A DNA stretch of 10,853 nt from an uncultured Clostridia bacterium (GTDB lineage Bacteria > Bacillota > Clostridia > Oscillospirales > Oscillospiraceae), in NCBI GenBank assembly GCA_937892865.1, contig CALBJG010000189.1:1-10853 (forward strand). Direction: 5' to 3'. A program made the position numbers and the translations under genes. Positions 6,101 through 10,853 of the stretch are shown here, in pieces. The notes beneath the pieces are model-generated. The model had not been told where the DNA came from. It saw only the letters and a list, made by a program, of their open reading frames with translations, and searched no databases. Position 1 is the first letter of the stretch, and every line of letters begins with the position of its first letter.

Positions 6101-9100
6101 TTCAGGAAGATGTTGAATGTAGCCTCGCCGATGGCAGAAGATGTAACAGTTACACCTTGGACGCCGGGTTGGACAACGCCTTGATCGTCGCAGGGATACA
6201 GGGTGAACCGGAAATCGGTCAGGTGCTTTTCTGCGCCGGTTGCGTTGTTCAGGGTCTTATGGACATTCAGTGTTGCATTGGTAGAACCCACTTCGTAGAT
6301 GTTCTCAAAAGTGGTTTCGGCGGTGATGCCGGTGATTTGCTCCGGATCGTTGTCCGTATATGCGCCGGAGACGGTGATATGGGCTTCTTCCTTTACGGCG
6401 ATCTCCAAAACGCCGTCCATATCCGTATCGGTGACACTGATCTCAAACAGCGCCTGCTGGTTGGAATAGTCCATACCGGGGGTGTCGGTGCCGGCGGGTG
6501 TCTGCTGGGAGGGTTTCAGTTCCACCACCCGGAGGTAATGGGTTCCCAGGCTGTCGAAAGTCAGTGTCCACACAGCAGATGCATTGCTGTTCTTGGTGAT
6601 TTTCAGGAATTCTTCCCCGTTATCAGCAGGTACATTGGGGTAAGTGCCGTCGGACAGCAGGCGCTGCATTACGAACACGAATTCCTCGTTGCCGGTGTAG
6701 GGGGAATTTTCGGTGAGGATCTTATTGACCCGGATCTCCAGGGGTACATCCACCGGGGTGAAAGCATCGGGATAGCGGTTTACGAATGCCGCCAGTTCCG
6801 CCTGGTCGGCGCTGATAACGCCGCTGGCCTGGGTCGCCGTCTGACCGTTGACGCTCTCCAGAGTGAAGCCGGGGATCGGCTCTTCGGTGACGGTGTAAGT
6901 GGTATGCTCGGGAATATCGTAAACGGTGAGAGATTCCTCGTTGCGCAGAGTGATGGCAGAGCCGTCTGTGTACAGCAAGTAGCCATCTGCGCCCACTTTT
7001 ACATCCACGCCCTTGGAAGTGGTGTAAGTCTGACCTGCGGCGATCTTATCGCCGGTCAGTTTGACCCGGAAGGTGAACACCTTGCCTGCCAGCGCGGCAG
7101 GGTCAGATGCCAAATTGTGGGTCACATCCTTATCGATCACCAGATCGCCGTAGCCGTTGGGGGCATTGGTGAAGGTAACGGGGACCATTTGCGCCACGCC
7201 TGCAGCGTAGGCAGGAACGGTGAATACCGCGCTGCCGGTCTGATCTGCGCCGGCAACTTTGATCCCTGCGACCTTGTAGTCGCCTTCGATCTTTTCGGTG
7301 ACGGTGACGGTGGTGCCGGGGTTGATGCCGGAGATGTAAGCGGTGACATCAGCGGGCATCGTCACGGTAAACTTGCCGTTATTCACAGCGGACATTGTCA
7401 CGCCGGCAAGGTCATCGCCGTTGGCATCGGTCAGTATCGGCTGGGCGGCGGTGTCAGACAGCGTTACCTCAAAGGTAAACGCGCTGACGCCATCGATAGC
7501 GCCGGAAACTTCTTTCCGCAGGGCGATACCGGAGGCAGGGGCGATGGTCACTGTGCCGTTGTTGCCCAGGTAGTTGTAAACATCGATATTTTCATCGGCA
7601 AAAATTGCAGGATAGTCAGAGTAATCCAGGGTGCCGGTGGTGTTCTCGGTCTTGTAGTTCCGCATCCGGGGCAGTTCCCGGTAAGCCGTACCCGCAGGCA
7701 CATACCAGTAGCCCTCTGCATTCTTTTGGGTCTTGCTCAAAGTGGTGGCAGAGAGGGCTCTGTCCACGGTGGTGCGGCTGGTTTCATTATAGATATGGTA
7801 ATCGTGATGGTAGCCCGTACCGGAGGGCCGGGTATCGCCGGAGACGGGGTTGCCGTTTGCATCCAGCACCAGGGCATCTTCCGTGAAGTAGTAGCGGCTG
7901 TTTTCCAGCGCCGGGTGGAAGTGGGCGTCGGCTACCACGGCAGAATCGTGTTCATCCGGGTCGGGGACGCCGTTGCCGTTGGTATCGTTACCGATGGCCC
8001 AGGAGTTGGTATACAGATCGATAGAGCCGTCGGCGTTGCGGTGGACATGGCCGCCTTTTGCGATATGCTCGGCAACCTTTGCCTCCAGATTCACGGCGTT
8101 GATATCGCTGCGCAGACCCACCTCAAACACCAGCTGGATGGGGTCGGCAGTGGTCTGGGTGAAGGTATCCACGGTATTGGGGTCATTTTCTGCCAGAGTG
8201 ATCTTATAAGTCACGGTGGGCAGCAGGGATGCAGGGACTTTGAAATAGACGGTCTGGTGGAGGGTCTGCAAGTTGGTGCGGACCAGAACTACCACGTGCA
8301 TCATATTGCTGTCGCCGTTGACGCCCAAATAGCCGTAGGACTTATTGGCGTACACCGCGCCGTCCTTGGCTTCGTAGCCCACATCTTTATCCCAGAAGCC
8401 GGCATAGTTGCCATTGGCATCGGAATACCAGCCGATGTAGTTGCTCCAGGTGTTATCGTCGGTGTAGTGCAGTTGATCGTCCAGGTATGCCTGGTTGATC
8501 AGTTGCTGGGCCAGGGTGGTGGTCAGACCGGGGATCCGCTCTTTGACCGTTGCCACCAGTTCGTTGCCCAGGTCGGTGGCATCGCCATTGGGGGTGCCCA
8601 ATGCGCCTTCGTTCATCGCCTTGGCAACTTCCTTACCGGAAAACAGGGTGTTGCCCAGCAGGATGCCCTTCATATCCTTCACTTCCATCAGTTCGCCCAG
8701 TTCGTCCTCGAAAGTGACATAACCGGAGAGGTCTGCGTTACCGCCCTGGACCAGGGTGGTGTAGGAAGCGGCTTTCAGTTCGATCTCGCCTAAGATGTCT
8801 TCAAAGGAGTCGATCAAACCCTGGGCATCGGAAGCGTAGAAATATTTATCCACATAGTTCATGGCTGTGACTGCGCTGTCCCGAGTCACCTCCAATGTGT
8901 CTTGGCCGGCGATCACGTCCACAGTATTGCCGCTGGTGGCTGCCAGATATCTGTTCCAGTAGCCCTGCAATGTCTCGCTGTTGCCGGCAGGGTACAGGGT
9001 GTTGGTCGCATCCTGGCTGTTCTCTGTGCCAAGGCCCAGCGTCAGGAAGAGGACTTCCGCCTCATCGGTAGCCGTTTCCTGATACTTGGCTGCCACACGG

Positions 9101-10191
9101 CCTCTGACATAGGCGGCGGTCAACTGGGTAAGGAATGTGATCCGGTCATTGGTGGAGCCGCCGTTACCGGTATTGGAATTGCCGATAGATGTATAGTCCG
9201 TAGTTGCGATGGTGGGCGCGCCGTCGGTCATCAGCACCACAACAGGCAGCCGCTCAGCGCCTGCCTGGGCCTTGCTCTCGGGAACGGTGGTATCCGTAAC
9301 CGCCAGGAACTCGTTCATCGCCTTGTAAAGACCATTCTGAATATATGTACCGCCTACAACGGTCTTGGAAGCGGCAGATACATTGGCGCCTGCCTCGGTT
9401 TTCAGGCCTGCCTTAATGGAAACATCAATGTCGCTGTTGGTAGGTACATAGGTGACCTGACCGGCTGCCTGCCAGGAGCCGCCGCCCCAGCCGGAGCGGA
9501 CATACTCGTACACGGTAGTGGTGGTTGTGGGCGCATCCAATTCCAGATATTCCCCGTTTATGCCGGCATAGCGGCCAAGGGGCAGCACGACCGTGGCGGA
9601 ATCGGCGGTTGCGGCCTGGTTGGTGGAGGTGTTACCGGAGTACAGCACCACGCCTACCCGGTTATTCACATTCTGCTTCATCAGGCTTTCGATCACCGCA
9701 TTGGTGGAGGACACCAGCGCTTCGATGATATCGGTATCGATGCCCTGGGCTTCTCTGTAGTTATAGCCCTGGCGAACATAGCCTACAGATTCGGTGCCGT
9801 CTACCATAGATCCGGAAAGGTCCAGAACCAGCATGGTATCGGTGGGGGTGGAGGTACTGCCGGTGATAGACAGGTTGGACGCCATAGTGGACAGCGCGAT
9901 GAGGAAGTTATCGCTGCTATCCAGCGCGATACCGGGCAGTTCGTTGGTCGCCGCGCCGAACACGGATTTATCCGACCAGACCATACCGGCAAATTCGGTA
10001 TCTTTCTTATTGGGGCCAAAGTAGTTCTCCCAATCGATGGTTTCGGGGTCTGCCTTTTTCGTGCCGGAAACATAGCCGGGCGCTGCGGCGGCAGCGGCTG
10101 TGCCGGTTACCACCGGCAGCAGGCCGAATACCATTACCAGGCTTAGCAGGCCTGCCAATACTTTTTGCAATACATTATAACGGTTGTTCAT
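3166..10191 (-). CDS. Giant sortase-anchored VWA/isopeptide-repeat surface adhesin (pilin-like)
   Basis: A 2341-residue secreted, wall-anchored protein. Residues 1 to about 37 are a signal peptide (basic start, hydrophobic core, Ala-rich end). About 117-470 is a von Willebrand A domain, and about 480-885 a region without a fold I can name. From 886 to 2294 run eleven CnaB/Spy0128-like domains, followed by TPVTGD at 2299-2304, a membrane segment (about 2308-2331) and a KKKK-containing tail. By family knowledge this is a cell-surface fibre or tip adhesin stabilised by intramolecular Lys-Asn isopeptide bonds and coupled to peptidoglycan (or to pilin) by a sortase. AAGGAGG sits 7 nt before the ATG. 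The gene follows a small receiver-like gene after 18 nt and ends before a strong terminator. The ligand is not predictable. No pilin YPK-type motif is evident, so a monomeric giant adhesin is as likely as a pilus subunit. Confidence 0.93.
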   Translation of the reverse strand: MNNRYNVLQKVLAGLLSLVMVFGLLPVVTGTAAAAAAPGYVSGTKKADPETIDWENYFGPNKKDTEFAGMVWSDKSVFGAATNELPGIALDSSDNFLIALSTMASNLSITGSTSTPTDTMLVLDLSGSMVDGTESVGYVRQGYNYREAQGIDTDIIEALVSSTNAVIESLMKQNVNNRVGVVLYSGNTSTNQAATADSATVVLPLGRYAGINGEYLELDAPTTTTTVYEYVRSGWGGGSWQAAGQVTYVPTNSDIDVSIKAGLKTEAGANVSAASKTVVGGTYIQNGLYKAMNEFLAVTDTTVPESKAQAGAERLPVVVLMTDGAPTIATTDYTSIGNSNTGNGGSTNDRITFLTQLTAAYVRGRVAAKYQETATDEAEVLFLTLGLGTENSQDATNTLYPAGNSETLQGYWNRYLAATSGNTVDVIAGQDTLEVTRDSAVTAMNYVDKYFYASDAQGLIDSFEDILGEIELKAASYTTLVQGGNADLSGYVTFEDELGELMEVKDMKGILLGNTLFSGKEVAKAMNEGALGTPNGDATDLGNELVATVKERIPGLTTTLAQQLINQAYLDDQLHYTDDNTWSNYIGWYSDANGNYAGFWDKDVGYEAKDGAVYANKSYGYLGVNGDSNMMHVVVLVRTNLQTLHQTVYFKVPASLLPTVTYKITLAENDPNTVDTFTQTTADPIQLVFEVGLRSDINAVNLEAKVAEHIAKGGHVHRNADGSIDLYTNSWAIGNDTNGNGVPDPDEHDSAVVADAHFHPALENSRYYFTEDALVLDANGNPVSGDTRPSGTGYHHDYHIYNETSRTTVDRALSATTLSKTQKNAEGYWYVPAGTAYRELPRMRNYKTENTTGTLDYSDYPAIFADENIDVYNYLGNNGTVTIAPASGIALRKEVSGAIDGVSAFTFEVTLSDTAAQPILTDANGDDLAGVTMSAVNNGKFTVTMPADVTAYISGINPGTTVTVTEKIEGDYKVAGIKVAGADQTGSAVFTVPAYAAGVAQMVPVTFTNAPNGYGDLVIDKDVTHNLASDPAALAGKVFTFRVKLTGDKIAAGQTYTTSKGVDVKVGADGYLLYTDGSAITLRNEESLTVYDIPEHTTYTVTEEPIPGFTLESVNGQTATQASGVISADQAELAAFVNRYPDAFTPVDVPLEIRVNKILTENSPYTGNEEFVFVMQRLLSDGTYPNVPADNGEEFLKITKNSNASAVWTLTFDSLGTHYLRVVELKPSQQTPAGTDTPGMDYSNQQALFEISVTDTDMDGVLEIAVKEEAHITVSGAYTDNDPEQITGITAETTFENIYEVGSTNATLNVHKTLNNATGAEKHLTDFRFTLYPCDDQGVVQPGVQGVTVTSSAIGEATFNIFLNTAGTFHYKVVEEIPAGATLDAQSGKYVLNGMYYDATAYLFTVTAQVNGAGDLVVTDSSLTDLATGSNVASGAAEFVNDYILSDINAHIPVRKSFSGRELKNGETFKFHLVRTNDTYTAPLTGSEAYAATKDTATTDLFSLNFDKVGSYHYTLTEEIPAGAQDNVLNGVRYDTAVYHIMVNVTDNGDGTLKAATQIHKVGQTNAVNEAVFENVYEITGQGSVTIGGKKTLDGRMLYNGEFRFGLYDNAQCAGTPIAIAVNNPDGTFSFPELVFTPAHLNADKTAKEYQYFVKEIDDGLGGITYDTQVREVTVRVSHENGNLIVTPSNGYNDLAITNYYSATGVQVIIPVAKLLSGDWTNVPAAHKEFTFELFETGEDFIISAAPIDTVTIGAGAFSFQLNYIDGQEGKHYYVLKELAGDKGGILYDAGEYHITVNVTDPGDGQMAALVTIYRPGTGNAGMAIFTNTYKAEPTQILLEGSKRFVDISTNQPKAIGDGQFQFVALEGNDVVATGSSKTDGTIAFTPIVYTEAGNHTYTVVEVSGNAGGVDYDDAVFTVTVSVVDNGEGVLTATANYGGNPIVFENTYDPGQTGISLEGEKTLTGKDMTAGEFTFEVYEGNTKVAEGTNAAATDGAAANISFEKITYTAAGVHTYKVVEKNEGKGGIGYDDAVFTVVVTVVDNGDGTLTATADYGAAPVAFANTYAVAPTDITLEGEKTLTGRDQIAGEFTFGIYEGNTLVAEGENKADGAIAFEKITYTAAGDHAYTVKEIKGSISGITYDETVFAVTVSVVDNGDGTMTATPTYSNEIVFENTYSAADAELILKAKKTLTGRELENGEFSFRILEGDKVVATGTNTADGTVTFSPITYTEEGEHTYTVKEVKGNVSYVIYDDAVYTVTVKVTDPGDGQLVAAVYAGSTQITDGVAGSFANEFAPPATPVTGDDFNMSLMVTITAISGMGIIFLAVLVIAEDKKKKALAE
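3199..3297 (-). other. Cell-wall sorting signal (TPVTG, membrane segment, basic tail)
   Basis: This encodes residues 2299-2331: TPVTG, then D and a short linker, a hydrophobic segment of about 24 residues, with EDKKKK immediately after it. The organisation is the standard tripartite sorting signal. The first position is Thr rather than Leu. It resembles the S/N/P-PxTG variants reported for clostridial sortases, so a non-class-A sortase is the likely partner. Confidence 0.85.
3310..4695 (-). repeat. Four most similar tandem domain repeats (period about 330-360 bp)
   Basis: The last four isopeptide domains (residues 1833-1948, 1953-2065, 2070-2176 and 2180-2294) share long near-identical protein segments such as LEGEKTLTG, GEFTF..YEGNT.VAEG, FEKITYTAAG and VVDNGDGT. 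The DNA is also visibly repeated. This part looks like the youngest duplications in the gene and may vary in copy number between strains. Confidence 0.85.
3310..7536 (-). repeat. Array of eleven CnaB/Spy0128-like isopeptide domains
   Basis: Approximate domains with putative Lys / catalytic Glu / Asn: 886-1010 (K893, E966, N1009); 1015-1140 (K1021, E1103, N1138); 1148-1298 (K1157, E1224, N1297); 1302-1443 (K1312, E1375, N1441); 1450-1577 (K1456, E1518, N1575); 1583-1700 (K1591, E1656, N1699); 1704-1830 (K1714, E1778, N1828); 1833-1948 (K1843, E1902, N1946); 1953-2065 (K1961, E2019, N2063); 2070-2176 (K2078, E2131, N2174); 2180-2294 (K2189, E2242, N2292). Each has the order K..L..G, FxF, Y.V.E, YD..V..V.V.V.D and F.N.Y. 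This matches the pilin isopeptide linkage (Spy0128/FctA-like) pattern, clearest from the fourth domain on. The first two may be nearer to CnaB. Assignments are by eye. Confidence 0.8.
8782..9843 (-). other. Von Willebrand factor A domain of the adhesin, with large insertion
   Basis: Residues about 117-470. The MIDAS metal site is complete: DLSGS at 124-128 (D124, S126, S128), T282 in 'GGTYIQNGL', and D323 in 'VVVLMTDGAP'. Rossmann-like strands are visible at 'RVGVVLYS' (178-185), 'LPVVVLM' (315-321) and 'EVLFLTLGLG' (379-388), and the last helix at about 456-472. Between the third strand and the T282 loop, residues about 206-280 form an insertion with a Thr run (222-226) and a Gly/Trp patch (GWGGGSW, 234-240). 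In pneumococcal RrgA a VWA domain with inserted arms sits at the pilus tip; a comparable adhesive role is inferred here. Confidence 0.85.
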
Positions 10192-10198
10192 ATCAATT

Positions 10199-10205
10199 CC
10201 TCCTT
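10199..10205 (-). promoter_or_regulatory. Ribosome binding site of the giant adhesin
   Basis: Minus strand AAGGAGG, 7 nt before the ATG at 10191. It lies in the 18-nt gap after the stop of the receiver-like gene. No separate promoter is visible there, so the two genes are probably one transcript. Confidence 0.85.
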
Positions 10206-10209
10206 GGGG

Positions 10210-10587
10210 TCAGCAATAACGTCGTCTCGGCGGTGTATTTCGTTTCATAAAGTGGTCGATGGCTTTATCCAGTTTTTCAGGATCTGCCGGGGCTTCTATA
10301 AAGTAGGCGGCGCCTACCTCGAAGGCTGTCAGTCCCAGTTCCGGCTTGCCGATGAGGATCACCGGCGCAAGGGAACAAAGTTGTTGCAGCAATCGCTCAT
10401 CCGTATGTCCGGACAAAAGCACAAGATCAAACTTATCTGTTTGGGACGCTGTGGTTTCCAAAAGTTCATGGGGTAATGGGAACAGGGATATTTTCGGTAT
10501 CTTCCCTTTCGGAAGAATGATCGCATCTGTCAAGCGGCTGATCAAGTACCGCTCCTCTGTGTCGTGGGAGCATATTGCCACACGCAT
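10210..10587 (-). CDS. Stand-alone degenerate receiver-domain (pseudo-receiver) protein
   Basis: A 125-residue protein that I read as a single response-regulator receiver-like domain without an output domain. The alternating pattern fits: MRVAICSHDTEERYLISRL (strand 1, helix 1), FDLVLLSG at 53-60 (strand 3), LAPVILIGKPE at 73-83 (strand 4), and GAAYFIEAPADPEKLDKAI at 92-110 (strand 5 and last helix). The expected phospho-acceptor Asp is Ser59, the first acidic pair is reduced to D9, and the conserved Lys before Pro in strand 5 is missing (E98/A99-P100). The start resembles AgrA/LytR-type receivers. The start at 10587 is chosen because AGGAGG lies 9 nt upstream; the longer open frame to 10728 would run through the promoter. 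It is followed after 18 nt by the giant adhesin gene, so a regulatory or assembly role for that protein is inferred. Similarity is by eye and only moderate. Confidence 0.7.
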   Translation of the reverse strand: MRVAICSHDTEERYLISRLTDAIILPKGKIPKISLFPLPHELLETTASQTDKFDLVLLSGHTDERLLQQLCSLAPVILIGKPELGLTAFEVGAAYFIEAPADPEKLDKAIDHFMKRNTPPRRRYC

Positions 10588-10596
10588 AAGCCTTCG

Positions 10597-10602
10597 CCTC
10601 CT
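10597..10602 (-). promoter_or_regulatory. Ribosome binding site that fixes the start of the receiver-like gene
   Basis: Minus strand AGGAGG, 9 nt before the ATG at 10587. No comparable site precedes the upstream in-frame Met at 10728. Confidence 0.85.
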
Positions 10603-10632
10603 TTTGCCCTCGGTTGGGGCTCTTACGAAATT

Positions 10633-10661
10633 ACTATAAAATGCCAAAAAATCAAAATCAA
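10633..10661 (-). promoter_or_regulatory. Sigma-A type promoter of the receiver/adhesin operon
   Basis: On the minus strand TTGATT (10656-10661) and TATAGT (10633-10638) are separated by exactly 17 bp. The predicted start is near 10626, giving a leader of about 38 nt. It is the only convincing promoter upstream of the two genes. Confidence 0.7.
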
Positions 10662-10670
10662 GGGGTTTTG

Positions 10671-10702
10671 CACGAAATGCATCCACAGCGACACGAAATG
10701 CA
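10671..10702 (-). promoter_or_regulatory. Paired direct repeats upstream of the promoter (candidate activator site)
   Basis: Two perfect copies of TGCATTTCGTG (10671-10681 and 10692-10702, minus strand) start 21 bp apart, i.e. two helical turns, and the nearer one ends 9 bp before the -35 hexamer. The spacing is that of LytTR-type response-regulator sites (9-bp imperfect repeats, 12-13 bp apart); the sequence agrees only partly with that consensus. It could also be part of a dispersed repeat. Confidence 0.45.
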
Positions 10703-10800
10703 CCCGGGCGGCGAGTCGCCGCTGACAATTCGTTACGAACACTGTTTGTAATCGTGATTTCGCTGTTTTGTCCGGTAACTTTCTTGCGCCAATCAAACTC
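10703..10800. other. Non-coding upstream spacer with two short palindromes
   Basis: No gene is supported here. A GC-rich palindrome lies at 10708-10722 (GCGGCGA G TCGCCGC) and a shorter one at 10729-10739 (TTCGT T ACGAA). Neither is followed by a T-run, so neither is a convincing terminator. They may be regulator sites or remains of dispersed repeats. Confidence 0.4.
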
Positions 10801-10853
10801 CGGTTTGTCGAACTATTCAAACTACGTTGTCATTGCGAACCAGCCCGCAGGCT
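10801..10853. repeat. Second copy of the nested palindromic repeat, cut off by the window edge
   Basis: Bases 10801-10848 match 2946-2993 with three differences in 48, in the same orientation. This covers the outer terminal repeat and the start of the next layer (GTTGTCATTGCGAACCAG). The sequence diverges in the last few bases shown; the rest is outside the window. Confidence 0.85.

Noticed and set aside
3484..8793. A stop-free plus-strand frame of 1769 codons opposite the adhesin gene, and similar long frames at 8902..10146 and 1014..1997
   Set aside because: They lie wholly antisense to well-supported genes, have no ribosome binding site or recognisable domain, and their Gly/Val/Ile/Cys/His-rich composition is what the codon bias of the true strand produces in that frame.
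10679..10687. A possible DnaA box (GCATCCACA)
   Set aside because: Two mismatches to TTATCCACA, only one copy, and no AT-rich unwinding region nearby, so it does not suggest an origin.
10708..10722. GC-rich palindrome as a terminator of a gene to the right
   Set aside because: The stem is only 7 bp around one base and has no T-run on either side.
10588..10728. A 47-residue N-terminal extension of the receiver-like protein
   Set aside because: It would be translated from the promoter and direct-repeat region, and a strong ribosome binding site serves the ATG at 10587.
10623..10820. A 65-residue minus-strand frame
   Set aside because: It overlaps the promoter, direct repeats and dispersed repeat, shows no ribosome binding site that I can see, and has no recognisable sequence.

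Overview
The window reads as chromosomal DNA of a Gram-positive, low-to-mid GC Firmicute, most likely a gut Clostridia member (Oscillospirales/Ruminococcaceae-like). The evidence is the rpmH-rnpA-yidD-yidC-jag order, AGGAGG-type ribosome binding sites throughout, a sortase-type cell-wall sorting signal, and a nested palindromic dispersed repeat of a kind I associate from memory with that group. The lineage is an inference. All genes lie on the minus strand, so transcription runs from high to low coordinates.

The right part (10853 down to 3121) is an accessory surface-protein module. It starts at the right edge with one end of a dispersed repeat (10801 onward). An upstream region follows, carrying two perfect 11-bp direct repeats 21 bp apart and a good sigma-A-type promoter (10633..10661). 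Next comes a small single-domain protein that looks like a degenerate response-regulator receiver (10210..10587). After an 18-nt gap comes a 2341-residue secreted giant adhesin or fibre protein (3166..10191). It has a signal peptide, a von Willebrand A domain with intact MIDAS residues and a large insertion, and a roughly 400-residue middle region. Then follow eleven consecutive CnaB/Spy0128-like domains with visible Lys/Glu/Asn isopeptide triads, and a C-terminal TPVTG sorting signal. A strong intrinsic terminator (3121..3148) closes the unit. No sortase gene lies in the window.

The spacer 2785..3165 holds that terminator, a complete 155-bp nested palindromic repeat (2948..3102), and a near-consensus promoter for rpmH with a leader of about 85 nt that can fold.

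The left part (2784 down to 1) is the conserved cluster for ribosomal protein L34, the RNase P protein, YidD, the YidC insertase and the KH/R3H RNA-binding protein Jag (KhpB), which is cut off by the window edge. Gaps from rnpA to jag are 1 to 17 nt. The exception is the 127-nt rpmH-rnpA gap, which encodes a long stem-loop.

The points most worth following are the phospho-acceptor-less receiver protein coupled to the giant adhesin, the paired direct repeats upstream of their promoter, the adhesin architecture, the same-orientation dispersed repeats on both sides of the module, and the unexplained rpmH-rnpA hairpin.
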